DNA from: Larix sibirica
Taxonomy: Eukaryota; Streptophyta; Pinopsida; Pinales; Pinaceae
Length of the DNA: 39,779 nt
Reading direction: 5' to 3'
Assembly (NCBI GenBank): GCA_004151065.3
Contig: NWUY0304716223.1
Span: 1-39,779, forward strand
Shown: one piece after another, positions 1-9,647 of the stretch
Numbering within the stretch: the stretch's first letter is position 1
Layout: every line of letters begins with the position of its first letter
Position numbers and translations under genes: made by a program
The notes under the pieces: generated by a model
The model's input: only the letters and a program-made list of their open reading frames with translations
The model's database searches: none
What the model was told of the DNA's origin: nothing

Positions 1-382
1 GGGGAAGAGTCCCCCTGCAAGTCCACGTCACCCAGGAGGATGGCACTTTACGCTCGCTTTCTGAAAACAATCCCATTAAGGTCTGTATGCTTTTAGTTCT
101 ACCCCATTACGCAGGAACCTATAGAGCCTTTACAATAGAATAGAGGCCCGGAGGACACACAATAGAGGCCTTGACTCACATAAAAGGTCTTTATACTTGA
201 AGAGACCTGGACACAACTTATGTATCTTTCAGTTCTCCACCAATACACATTCGGACTTCAGTACCCAATACTCATTTAGCTCTCTGGCTGGAACCAATCT
301 AAAGCCCCATACCAATCCTACCATTCACATTTTACCATTAATGCATTCTACCCATACTCATTCTTTCATATGCCCGATTATT
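1..382. other. Non-coding DNA with short tandem words
   Basis: No credible gene. The hexamer-rich word AATAGAGGCC occurs at 139-148 and 161-170, with a related ATAGAGCCT at 121-129, giving a small degenerate tandem patch. From about 236 to 370 the plus strand is C/T/A-rich with recurring CATTC and ACCCAT words, a style that returns at 540-570 and 3,750-4,500. The 77-codon open frame at 197-430 follows this skewed composition and is not believed. Confidence 0.5.
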
Positions 383-523
383 ATTGGTCGCTACCGCTTG
401 CCAACTTGGATTGATTTTATTGATCGCTAACGCTTGCCTCCCAGTTGGGTAATTTGAGCCAAAGCTTCCATGGTACCCCGTTAATTGCTAACGCTCATGG
501 TTGATTGATCGCTAACGCTTGCC
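383..523 (+). repeat. Degenerate tandem repeat, family A
   Basis: The 20-base word ATTGATCGCTAACGCTTGCC is present at 419-438 and again exactly at 504-523. Diverged copies sit at 383-402 (two substitutions) and 481-500. A following word, GTTGGGTAAT, is shared with longer family A copies at 3,042, 4,500 and 12,422. This is read directly from the sequence. The origin of the family is not recognised. Confidence 0.75.
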
Positions 524-1036
524 TGTTTGTTATATCTTCATTCCCTTCAATCCGGACGCATTCAGTTACCCACGCTTTCTTTACTTATTTCTATCTTCTT
601 TATGACTTTATGTCGGCTTGATTTAGGCTTTATTTATGATGCTATTCCATATGCAATACAAAATGATTCCATCCAATCAGGCAGGTGACAGCATAACAAG
701 GGGTCTTAAGCAGTGCTTCGACTCTTGCTTGCAGGCAAGGAGGGAGGGACTAGGTAGGGAGGAGACTGAAGGAACAAACTGACCCGATCAATTCTTTATT
801 TTTTAACTGCCCATCCAATATTATCCCTCCTCAACCTGGAGACCTACAGGAATTAGCCCACCAAGAACTAGGGGCGGTCACCGCCCGCAGGAACAACAAT
901 GTTCGGTGAACCTTAAGTCCACAGAGTAACCCACCTGCTGATCGAAAAGAACATTACGCATGGCAAGAAACAGAATGTAGGAACCTAGGTTACCAACAGT
1001 GTTCGATGCCCACCAGGAGAACCTACCAGGAGAAGA
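524..1036. other. Intergenic, nothing recognised
   Basis: No open frame longer than 60 codons, and no tRNA-like T-arm or hairpin array. Only compositional features are visible: a pyrimidine-rich stretch at 540-620 and a purine-rich run near 735-770. Confidence 0.5.
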
Positions 1037-1240
1037 TCTATTATTCTTGCCCCTTATAATAGATAAATATTACTTACGCTAACCAGAAGACACCTACGGA
1101 GGTGCATACCAATAGGCCCCTGCCTGGTAAATATACAAAATAAGAAAGCCGCACGCGACGTAAAAAAACACAGCTTGTTCCTACCTCCTGGGGACCTAAC
1201 CCTAATACCACTGGGAACGCCATTTACCTAACTCCCCACA
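1037..1240 (+). repeat. Dispersed repeat, family D copy 1
   Basis: A diverged copy of the unit found twice at 13,640-13,930. Shared words in order are TTACTTACGCTAA, a GGAGG..TA block, ACCAATAG, and further on CCTAACC with CTGGGAA. Similarity is by eye and patchy, so the ends are approximate. Confidence 0.45.
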
Positions 1241-2023
1241 CACTTTCCAACACTAAAACACACCTCATTACACGACTACAATTGCTAATACAGCATAGAC
1301 CCTATAACCTTTACCTCGACCCTAGAACTTTACCCTATATAGAACTCGATCTCACTTAACGAAACGGAACACGAGTTAGGTTACTAGGATGCCATTACGA
1401 TGCATTATTTACGATGCACGGATGGATCGTCGACAGACACATTGGTTCATTCACGCTAGGAATAGAGTACCTGTAAGGGAAGGTGGGTTGGGCTCAACTA
1501 CTGTAATCGCCTCTTGTATTGCTCCACCTGGATCGCGTCTATCAGCATCGCCACCTGGCATGCATCACAGGCATTTCAAATATAGAGTACCAGCATCAAG
1601 GGAGTACATTTAATACCAGCATTTACTCTGGAGTACTGTCATTTACTCCGGGGATTGATTACCTAGCGACTATAATCAATGAAAACCAGCGTTTATAAGC
1701 TCTGACTCCTTCCTATTGACTGGCTGGCTCTGACCAGAGTTTATTGCACATGCGCACTTAAAGGGGTTCATTCTGCATTGACAAGAGCAGCTTAATCACA
1801 CTCCTAGCTGCACCCTCTATTATTGTTACCATATGATAAAGGAAAGTAGTAGAACATAGAAGTGATTATGTATGATGCGGGTATTCCATTGTAATTGTAT
1901 TATACCCCCTATCTATTTTTTCATTGTATTAGCAGCGGAGTAGTAGCGCCTAGGGGATTGCAGATTAGAGTGACATTTATTCCCATATTCCCACTGGATT
2001 ATTCCCCGGAATATCTATTTATT
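1241..2023. other. Intergenic with a GAGTAC/ATTTACT-rich patch
   Basis: No gene recognised. At about 1,585-1,660 the words GAGTAC, TACCAGCA and ATTTACTC recur as a degenerate short-period repeat. The same flavour (CGTAAATACCAGAGTAC) returns at 29,230-29,260. The 74-codon frame at 1,389-1,613 has no recognisable domain and overlaps this repeat. The remainder is AT-rich. Confidence 0.45.
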
Positions 2024-2610
2024 CTAATTTGAACCAAAAGCATTACCCGTAGCAGTTCCAAGAGCAGCACTATAACTAGCAGTCCCAGCATCAGTTGAAC
2101 CATTATCATTATTCCCAGCATCTAAAGGGGCAGTATTACGACTAGCTGTACCAGCTTCAGTACCAGGATCAGTCTCCATAGCAGTTCCAAGGGCATTCGG
2201 CAGCTTAAATGAATTTTGAAAATCAGTTGAAGGGGCATTTCCAGCAGCTGTTGAAGAGGCATATTCCCTAGAGCTTTCCCATAAGCACTGGAGGCATCAT
2301 TATTCTAATAATCAAAAGAAAGGATCCCAAAAGAAGCATAAAAGGCAGTTCCCAGGGCAGTTTCCAGGGTAATTACCAGCATCATTAGAACGAGTAGCAC
2401 AAGCACGAGGAGGCCCGCCCAGCAAAAGCGGAATAACCAACAGCCCTATCAACAAAACCAGTAGAACCGGTATTTGCATCATCAGTTCCCCTAGCAGTTC
2501 TAGTACCATTTCCAGCACCAGTAGAAAGAGCATTATTTCTAGGTGAATTTTCAGCATCAACAACAATAAAACAGAATATACATAAGCAGTTGGAGCAGAA
2601 AAAGCACAAG
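2024..2610 (-). pseudogene. Gly/Ala/Ser/Thr/Asn-rich coding-like island, minus strand
   Basis: On the minus strand, positions 2,296 down to 2,024 form a stop-free 90-codon frame ending in TAG. It is almost entirely Ala, Gly, Ser, Thr, Asn and Asp, with words such as STAAGNAPST, DAGNNDNGSTDAGTAS and LGTATGNA. Upstream, between 2,300 and 2,610, the same peptide style continues in other frames (DASSAYGKALGN, NDAGNYPGNCPGN, STGAGNGTRTARGTDDANTG), so the reading frame has shifted several times. There is no believable start codon. The pattern suggests a decayed low-complexity repeat protein or a triplet-periodic repeat. It shares peptide words with islands at 6,154, 13,958, 16,291 and 28,969. Function is unknown. 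Confidence 0.5.
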
Positions 2611-2613
2611 TAG

Positions 2614-3041
2614 TTGAACCCGAGGCTTTACGAACTAAACCGAAGAGCTGATCGAGCTATCTATTTATGCTTGCGCTGGCTTTGCGAGCTTACATCCCAA
2701 ACTACAATACTCAGTTTACCCATCATACAATATTTGATAGATTTAATTACCTGTTCCCACCATAAGGGATTAAGCCAAGTTGGTTACATACGTGATATCG
2801 AATTAGCCAAGTTCCCATCATACGCAGGAGAGGTGTTCCCCATGCGCCATACGACAGAGGATATGACCCCCAAGTTATCAACAGATGACGAGATAAGTCC
2901 GCCATACGAGATAGGTGTCTGCCATCACACAATAACCGAGAGAGATTGTACCAGTTAGCTTACTTCGTTGTTGTTTCAATCTTCTAGCCGTTGTCTCGCC
3001 ACACGAGCTACATGGGTGGGTTTTTTCAAACCAGCCAACCT
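2614..3041 (+). other. Repeat-rich segment with a doubtful 114-codon frame
   Basis: An open frame of 114 codons (2,614-2,958) starts with TTG, has no recognisable domain and is probably fortuitous. The DNA beneath it carries degenerate repeats: AGCCAAGTT twice (2,772 and 2,805), CCCATCATAC twice (2,718 and 2,814), and several CATACGA words. These words also occur at 4,235-4,290 and 13,440-13,480. No ribosome-binding or promoter signal is evident. Confidence 0.35.
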
Positions 3042-3234
3042 AAATGCTGCTGTTATTGATCTTCCCGCTTGCCCCCATATTGGGTAATGAGAGCAGCTAC
3101 CACCTTCCTCCTTATTGGTGATTGATCCTACCGCCTACCTGCCCGCTTGTGCTTTATCTATATCCCTACCTGATATCACCACTACCTCACTAACCATACA
3201 AACCATTGCACCATAGAAAAGTTCAACTGCCCAG
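3042..3234 (+). repeat. Long direct repeat, family A, left copy
   Basis: About 190 bases, diverged but clearly collinear with 4,500-4,735. Both copies share CTGCTGTTATTGATCTT, then CATATTGGGTAATGA, AGCTACCACC, TATTGGTGATTGAT, a TACCGCCT..CTG block, CTACCTGATATC or CTACTGATATC, ACCTCAC, and TTGCACC. The pair brackets about 1.27 kb. The spacing resembles flanking direct repeats of a decayed element, but no target-site duplication or internal gene supports that, so it is only a possibility. Confidence 0.7.
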
Positions 3235-3640
3235 TTTTGTTAGTGAATTTACCACCTTCAATAGGGCAGGTTCAACTCTTTTTATTGTCTGGCACAGAGC
3301 AAAAGCTTTCTCAATTTCCCACCTTCATTGGGCCAGTTCAAACCCTTCTCTCATCATTAGACGCCCAGAATTGTTACTCAATTTCCCACTTATTGGAAGG
3401 CCAGGATCAGGAAACATCATTACCGACTGCCATACGCCCAGTTTTCTTTCTGAAAATCCCATCTGGATGGACCACGTTCGCATTACCTATCGTTTGGAGA
3501 CGCCCACTTTGCTTAGTGAAATTCCCACTTAAAGTAAGGAAGGTCAGGGTCAGGAGACATTTCCAGCTACTTTATTCCATATGCCCAGTTATGTTACCAA
3601 AATTCCCAGTTAAATCAATAGTAAGATAAGTTCCAGAAGA
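3230..3640 (+). repeat. Degenerate repeat block, family B copy 1
   Basis: Built from diverged units with the words CGCCCA, TTTGCTTAGTGAA, ATTCCCACTT and CAGGAAAC or CAGGAGAC. Several partial units follow each other (about 3,232, 3,320, 3,360, 3,440 and 3,500). The same words, including the CACTATCTATCGT core and CGCCCACTTTGCTTA, occur at 5,655-5,845 and 18,580-18,860. The two overlapping open frames of 108 and 130 codons here are products of the skewed composition and carry no known domain. Confidence 0.65.
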
Positions 3641-4499
3641 ATTGACATATTATAAATCTCTCTCTATTGCTGCTTGCCTTAGATATCTATCCTTCCTGAT
3701 CTTCTATCTTTCCCTCCTGCTTTCCCATAAAACCATAAAGACCTAAATAATTGATTCTAACTACCCAACTATCCTACTCCATACTACTCCAACCAAATAC
3801 CCGACATACCCAGGCATACCCAGAATTGATAAACAAGGATATGACACTCACAGTACGAGGTATACTCTTTCGCCCCCATCAAAGGAAGGCTAATAGATAT
3901 ATCTATCCATCGAGAGCTAATCAATCCCACGTACCCATCAACTAACTCCACAGCATACGTTTTACATTCTTTGCTACCTATATTTCGTGCCCTGCATTAC
4001 CCAATACTATCACATTATACCAGTATTTCATTACCCAGGCCGCATTCAGTACGCCCAGTAAACGTAACCCAGGAAGGAAGGAAAGCACAGTACGCATTCT
4101 ATCATTCCTGTATTCCCCAGCATTCTGTTCAATCCACATTTGGTCCTCCCCATTCAATACACATAAGTCCGCATCAGTCTTCAATTCGCACCAGCCCACA
4201 TCTTACGATAGAGGCGAACTTACTATTCTGCCAAGAGATCGTACCCATCATATACACATATAACGTCCCGATAAGAGTACGCTTTCCGTTCAATCCGCAG
4301 TTCACCAAAAGGTCTCAGCTATCAATTCACCCGGTTACACCTGATCCAGTTTCCAGCCAATATAAATATGTTATCGAATCAACCTGTTCACGACTTACCA
4401 AAGTGAAACCATCTGCTATTTTATTTACACCTACTGCTCGCGGGTATCTCGTCACCCTGGTCTCTAATCGCCCAGTTAGTTATCTTCACACCCAGTAAA
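3641..4499 (+). other. Pyrimidine-rich block with an unsupported 175-codon frame
   Basis: The plus strand is rich in C, A and T with recurring CCCAG, CATTC and TACGCCCAG words. This leaves the frame 3,971-4,498 open for 175 codons. Its protein is rich in Pro, Ser, His and Ile and shows no domain, signal peptide or membrane segment that I recognise. The longest ATG frame in the window therefore looks like a composition artefact. At 3,907-3,941 lies a 35-base segment that recurs, diverged, at 13,417-13,453. Confidence 0.45.
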
Positions 4500-4735
4500 T
4501 AGAACTGCTGCTGTTATTGATCTTGCCTCTTGCCTCCATATTGGGTAATGATAGCTACCACCTGCCTTCATATTGGTGATTGATATTACCTTACCCAGTT
4601 AGTATAACTAGGGCAATCAATCTTACCGCCTGCCTGATCTCTCTCCACCTACTGATATCTTCTATATTCCTCCTCGATATACCTCACGAACCATCCCACC
4701 CCTTGCACCCATATATTACAGTTCACCCATTAAAC
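4500..4735 (+). repeat. Long direct repeat, family A, right copy
   Basis: Partner of 3,042-3,234. Relative to the left copy it carries about 35 extra bases around 4,585-4,625 (AGTATAACTAGGGCAATCAA and flanks). Divergence is obvious along its length, so the duplication is old. The start word CTGCTGTTATTGATCTT is identical to the left copy. Confidence 0.7.
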
Positions 4736-5108
4736 CAGCAGCACTGACAAATCCTGCAAACCCCACCCCTACCCAATAAGTCAAATGAAAACGTGAAAAA
4801 ATAGTATGCGCAAGCAAGCGGGACCAATGCCCCACCCAAATAGTAATATGGGGCCCTAAACAAATAGAGGACTAGAAGGAGGGCAAGTCGTCACTACTTT
4901 TTGACTTGCTTGCTTTTGGGCTGGCTCGTCTTGCGCAATTGATTTGGGAATGAATGGCTTGCCTCGTAGGATTCTGCGATTGCTGCTTGCTGGCTTTATA
5001 GTTCGTTACTTTCGTCCTTCCGATCGTGCCAGGCATCCTTACTGGCAGGCTGGGCCAAGAATCCGGCTAGCTTGATTCGGGCTGGCTTCGGAACAACTTG
5101 GCTTCTAT
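4736..5108. other. Intergenic, nothing recognised
   Basis: No open frame of note. CAAGCAAGC and CTTGCTTGC words are frequent (4,812, 4,905), a motif style repeated across the window. No RNA gene is seen. Confidence 0.5.
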
Positions 5109-5275
5109 CGCTTGCTGGCTAGATGTTGTTGTCTTTGTGGGGGCTCCACCACCCACCAGATGAAATATTTAAGTTCACCCGAGGTGGCACGAATTGATAA
5201 CTGAATCTGCTGATGCTGCTGGCCAGAAAGAGCGGCCAGATTAGGAGGTATGAGGGAGAGACAAGGAGATACTGC
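5109..5275 (+). repeat. Dispersed repeat, family E copy 1
   Basis: A diverged copy of 13,185-13,345. Shared words in order are GCTGGCTAGATG, TGTGGGGGC, CCACC with GA after it, GAGCG, CCAGATTAG, and GAGAGA with AAGG after it. In both places a Gly/Ala/Ser-rich coding-like island follows, about 0.9 kb downstream here and 0.6 kb at 13 kb. Confidence 0.55.
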
Positions 5276-5654
5276 ACCATATCTGGGGTGGAGTTATCCC
5301 GAGAACAATCGATTTATTTATTGATCGACCGCCTACATAGTTGGTAGATCCAGTCCAGACGCAATCATCTTTGGGATCTAAAACCCATGAGGTCTGAAGG
5401 ATATCAAGTCGTGGACGGATGCCAAGTTCGCGACAGACAAGGACGCTGGCGCTATGAAATAGTTTGATTATACCTTATATATTTATTATATATACGTAAA
5501 TACTGTGACAAGGAATAAAGGAAGGCTTTATTTAACCCAGCCATAGGTAGGGACCAATTTAACAGTAAGTACTATTCAATCATTTGACCCGTAACACAGG
5601 CCATGTTTGATAAATAGAATCTACCATCCAGGTAAGGTCCGATAGTATAGGGTC
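5276..5654. other. Intergenic, AT-rich, no gene seen
   Basis: Contains an AT-rich self-complementary stretch at 5,473-5,500 (TATATTTATTATATATA). Nothing else is identifiable. Confidence 0.5.
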
Positions 5655-5845
5655 TTGCCTTTCATACAACACTTTTTCACTTGCGAATCTACCAAGACAC
5701 TTTTTCTTACTGATTATACCATGCGTGACTTATATTTATTGGTTTTAATTTTACCACATCACCCTTTCACTATCAATTTTACATGTGTTTACACGTTCCC
5801 ACTATCTATTATCTTTATACGTCTGATAGGCCTTTAGCTCTCAAA
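5655..5845 (+). repeat. Dispersed repeat, family B copy 2
   Basis: Carries CCACTATCTATTATCTTTAT near 5,799, matching CACTATCTATCGTCTTTATA at 18,690 in copy 3. It also has a CACTTGCGAATCTACCA word resembling the CACTCGTGAATTTACCA word of copy 3. The 60-codon frame at 5,655-5,837 overlaps it and has no recognisable homology. Confidence 0.55.
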
Positions 5846-6153
5846 TTTTCCATATGGTTCTTCTTAATTTCATTATTGAGTGGGGGGACGAATGAAGGAT
5901 GAGGGATTGAAAGTGCTGATGGGAACCAGTGACGGGACGATTGATGGATTCCAATTACGTTTAGATATTTTCTGGCCCACGGGCGAACCAACGAACTGTT
6001 AAATATACGCTTTTACATTTGAAGCATGAAGGAAGTCTTTATTGCTATGCGCGTTGGGTTGGTATCGCCATTTTATTCAACGCAACTCATAGTGAGGCTA
6101 GCGGCTACGGCTAGGATCGATCATACCATATCATGCCATATACTTAGTTAGAT
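5846..6153. other. Intergenic with a 36-codon frame
   Basis: An ATG frame near 5,893 encodes about 36 residues (starting MKDEGLKVLMGT) and ends before 6,003. It has no known domain. No other feature is visible. Confidence 0.3.
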
Positions 6154-6480
6154 ATGGTGGATATGGGTATCTTTCTACTACCTATACACATTTATGTTGG
6201 TTCAATTGCTTCTGGGAACCCAGGTAATGCTGATTATAATGCTGGTTGTTCTGCTGCTTGTCCTGGGACTCCTTTTGCTCCTGGGAATGAAGAAGCCGAT
6301 TCAACTGTTTATATGGTTCTGTTCTTATGATCCTGGGATTCTTGGGCTGGTCGTACTGAGAATAATACTTTTGCTTCTTCTGCTGGAAATGGGACTCCTT
6401 GTGCTGCTGAAGCTGCTGGGGGAATTAAGCTGTTGGTTCAAATGATGCCGGGAATGAAGCCGGTTCAACTGATCGACTTG
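6154..6480 (+). pseudogene. Gly/Ala/Asn-rich coding-like island, plus strand
   Basis: A 58-codon ATG frame (6,154-6,330) contains GSIASGNPGNADYNAGCSAA followed by PGTPFAPGNEEADS, then a TGA. Beyond the stop the same peptide style continues in other frames: AGRTENNTFASSAGNGTP, then GSNDAGNEAGSTD near 6,425-6,475. The words PGTP, PGNEEA and SAACPG are shared with the island at 13,958-14,190. Composition is unlike any globular protein: no charged core, no predicted domain. I regard it as a decayed member of a repetitive coding-like family. The longer frames at 6,194-6,445 and 6,433-6,690 are Leu/Met/Val-rich out-of-frame shadows. Confidence 0.5.
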
Positions 6481-7227
6481 ATACAGATATATAAAAATCC
6501 TCTATTTTGGCATTCTTATTTAATTAAATATTCTTATCAGGGGGGGGGTATCCTCATCCCCGGATCTAAGCGGTTCATTTTCCTGTTGCGTCGTGTGCTT
6601 CTTCTTCCAGTTGTAGGTGGGCTGTCCAGGCAAGTAAGAAAGCAATCTCTAAATAAGCGGGTAGGCATGTATCGGTTCACCCCTCCCTAGGCCTTAATAG
6701 CATAAGTAAGCAATATATATTATATCAACGGGCAATAATATATCTCTGAAGACGTTGTATTGCTCCGTCACATCCTCCTATCATATGGAAGTGGAGAGAG
6801 CATATATCCTCTCTGGGGCTAGGGAGATCCAAAACACACAATACAATAGTGGTAATATCCCCCATCCTCAATGGGGAAGAAGTAGTAGGCTCCTCCCAAT
6901 AATCAACAACTGGGGATCATGAATAAATAGCAGCCTATGATGCAAGGTCAACCATAGATATGCAATTGATAGACATGCAACTTAAGGTGTATGGGGAAGG
7001 CGGTCCTGGAATATATGTTATGGGAGATAATATTCTGAATATCTTTTAGACGAGCAAGAAGGCTTTGGTGCCAGGCAAGCATATGGCTTATTCGCTTAAG
7101 CTAGTTCAGGGAGAAGAGAAGATTATTCTTATCCAACAAGAACTCTATGAATCCAAGATTCTTATTAAAAGAGAAAAGGTAATATTATTTGCTATAGGCT
7201 CTGCTAGGGAGATTATGGGTTAGCAAT
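6481..7227. other. Intergenic, AT-rich, no gene seen
   Basis: Contains a run of nine G at 6,540-6,548 and an AT-rich palindromic stretch at 6,712-6,726 (AATATATATTATATC). No conserved domain is seen in any frame. Confidence 0.45.
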
Positions 7228-7428
7228 ATGGATATTCCGGGCTGCCAGAAAAGGCAAGAGGCAAGGGCAAGCAAGAGAGATTCAAATCTTCCACATCCAA
7301 TCTATATAAGACTAGTAGGAGATGATTCTGTCCACGCAAGATATATTCAATCCATCAAATCTATTCCAAGACTAGGAGATTCATTCCATGCAATATTGAA
7401 AATATCCCCAATAATTACTACTGAATGA
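7228..7428 (+). repeat. Two-unit degenerate tandem inside a 66-codon frame
   Basis: Units of about 58 bases at roughly 7,295-7,352 and 7,353-7,410 share CAATCTAT or AAATCTAT, AAGACTA, GGAGAT and ATTC....CA.GCAA words. They keep a 66-codon frame open, and the encoded peptide contains RLVGDDSVHARYIQ and PRLGDSFHAI as the repeated element. The GDD triplet inside the first unit is a chance product of the repeat, with no flanking polymerase motifs. Function is unknown. Confidence 0.4.
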
Positions 7429-7690
7429 GATTAATCTTGACCACTTTACAGGAGGCCCGGACCACACTCACTACGGTCTTGGAGAGAATGGTTGGGTGAG
7501 AGATCATACCCTCTTGAGGAAGGAACAGGACTCATAAGGTGGTTCATCGGATCCATAAGCAAGGAATCATAATGAAGAGAAATTTCATTTTCGTATCCCA
7601 ATGACTCACTATCGGGCAGTATAACTCACCTCACCTTATTTGTTGATTGTATAAGACCGAGATGGCAACTAGGAGGAGAGGGGGGAAGGA
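7429..7690. other. Intergenic, no gene seen
   Basis: A frame with scattered stops contains a Gly/His-rich stretch (GPDHTHYGLGENGW at about 7,458-7,500). Nothing else is recognised. Confidence 0.35.
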
Positions 7691-7882
7691 GTGGAAATTG
7701 GAGTTTTTATAGATAGAGAATCGGGAAATATAGATATAACTTTTCTTTTAAGGTTCAACGTAGAAATGAAGTCTAACGTCTCAATGCGATATCATCATAT
7801 ATTAACACGTAGGGACCCATATGGATTAAACGGGTTGTGTCTTCAGGGAATGGGTATAACTAAGGATCAACTCTTAAAATGA
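7691..7882 (+). CDS. Hypothetical 63-residue frame
   Basis: An in-frame alternative start begins VEIGVFIDRESGNIDITFLL. The peptide has ordinary amino-acid balance, unlike the skewed frames elsewhere, and overlaps the next frame by the four bases ATGA. No domain is recognised. It may be a fragment of an older coding sequence now split by a frameshift at the overlap. Confidence 0.25.
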   Translation: MEIGVFIDRESGNIDITFLLRFNVEMKSNVSMRYHHILTRRDPYGLNGLCLQGMGITKDQLLK

Positions 7883-8007
7883 CATATTTCAAATTGTATA
7901 TGCCAGTATCATTTGGCTTTCACTCTTCTATGGAACATACGGCAAGCTTGAACGGAATTAATCACAGTCTGGCTAAGACTGAAGAAGCTACTAGTCTAGG
8001 TTCATAG
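7879..8007 (+). CDS. Hypothetical 42-residue frame
   Basis: ATG to TAG, 42 residues, beginning MTYFKLYMPVSFGFHSS and containing LAKTEEATSLGS. It starts inside the stop of the preceding frame (ATGA overlap). Composition is protein-like but no family is recognised. Reading the two frames as one broken gene is possible and unproven. Confidence 0.25.
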   Translation: MTYFKLYMPVSFGFHSSMEHTASLNGINHSLAKTEEATSLGS

Positions 8008-8486
8008 GGAACGGGTAAACGCTTATTAAAATTAAGGGCAGGTAATAAAGTCTTAAGGTATAGGGAAATTACTATTATAACTAAAGATATTTTACTATAA
8101 CTCTAATTTTTTATAATTGAAATGGGGGAGAGCTGCACTAATTAGAACTATAGTTTCAATGACTAGAGCTTCCTTCTAGCAGCAATAGCCTATTGACTCT
8201 GGGCTATGAATGCGTAACTTGGCAAAGAGCCCTGGCAGTGCGTTTAAACCTGGCATTTCAATTTGGCATGTAGTAACGACATTCTAAATAAGTATGTTTC
8301 CGTATGCCCATTGCATATAGTAATAATTACATTTATAACTGATAAATCTATCTCTTCTTATTAGTGGAAACCGGGAATAACCCATAAGTGCATGTGGGAC
8401 TACAAACTAGTGTCTCTTAAGGACAGTGGATATATAACCTTTTGCATAGACGTTGTTAGGCTTAACGGAGCTAACTAACAATTAGG
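8008..8486. other. Intergenic, AT-rich, no gene seen
   Basis: AT-rich with short stop-dense frames. No RNA gene or repeat unit stands out. Confidence 0.45.
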
Positions 8487-8830
8487 TTGATGCCAGGTGT
8501 TGCTCCAAGTGGTTATCACTCAATATATGGTAATGGATTCTTCCAATGGAGCATGTATAAAATGTTATTTTTAACCAAGGCACAATCTTACTTGGCACCT
8601 TCTTATGTTGCCAATACATTGGAGCATATTCACATATATATAAACATACCTTACTACATAAAACATATCTGCCTATAGGGCGGACCCATCATTCACAGCT
8701 AACGTACCAATTAATTAATAACTACCCTGGATCATAGACATGACTCGTTGGCCCATAGAACTAGACTCCCCGGTGCTATAGAGCTCCTGGTTCAAATGAT
8801 GCCATGGGTGGTTCATATAGCCCCCCCGCA
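8487..8830 (+). pseudogene. Fragments related to the Gly/Ser-rich islands
   Basis: At about 8,770-8,825 one frame reads APGSNDAMGGSYSP, matching the GSNDAGN word at 6,425. At 8,487 a frame begins MMPGVAPSGYHSIYGNG. Between them the DNA is AT-rich and stop-dense. These are short decayed pieces, assigned by shared peptide words only. Confidence 0.35.
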
Positions 8831-9647
8831 GCAAGCCCCGCATACAGTCTTTACTTATCACCCTTTGCCCAATACAATAAATCTTGTTTTACATATACAA
8901 TATATACTAATAACTCCCCCCAATCAATCTAGCGTCCCAATGCAAGAGGTCTTTCTCTTAAGCCCCTTTACATAGAACCTCACACTACTTACTAATAATA
9001 CTTGATCCTACATCGGCATCTACCCTCGAACAGACTACAGGACTTAAACTTTGTATCCCCCTTGATTGTTGACCGCTACAGAATAGTTACTCTCGCAATT
9101 TCACTGAAACTGAATACATACATATTTCCCCCTGCCCTCAACACGCTACTTACACTCAGACAGAAAGACTAACGCATTCAATAGATGGTACCGCAACGGG
9201 ATGGATGGATAGATGTATGATTTTATTTATTGGGGATTTATTTCATTTGATTTATTATTATTCCCAAAAAATGAGTAAACCAATGATCAATTTGGAGTAG
9301 AGCTAGAGGAGGAGTCTTCCCTAAAGAACAAACCTATCAATTCGTCGTTGGAAGGCGGTTGAATCGTTTAGATAAACGGCGATTTCCAGCAGGTCTGGTA
9401 AATAACACCCTGCCAGATTGTTACCAATTGAACGAGTGTCGGCAAGCTTATATGTTCAATTTTTATATACAAACTTGTTCCGGGAGATCGATCGCGCCAA
9501 CCAGGAAGAGAAAGAAGATAGATCTCTAGCCACTGGTATAATTTATTAAGATAAAGCCGTGCCCAGGTCTTCTTGCGTTTCCGCCTCTCCACCGCCCCGA
9601 TCGAAGAATTGGGATTTTATTTGGCCCTCACTCCTCATATCTTATAA
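8831..9647. other. Intergenic, no gene seen
   Basis: Open frames of 74-75 codons (8,748-8,975 plus, 9,368-9,592 minus) show no domain. GGATGGATGGATAGATG at 9,199-9,215 is a short GGAT-type microsatellite, echoed at 21,281-21,365. Confidence 0.4.

Noticed and set aside
3971-4498. 175-codon frame as a real gene
   Set aside because: It follows pyrimidine skew, has no domain or biased codon third positions that I can see, and its DNA is built of dispersed repeat words.
7295-7410. GDD triplet as an RNA-dependent polymerase motif
   Set aside because: It falls in a 58-bp tandem unit whose second copy has lost it, and no other polymerase motif is nearby.
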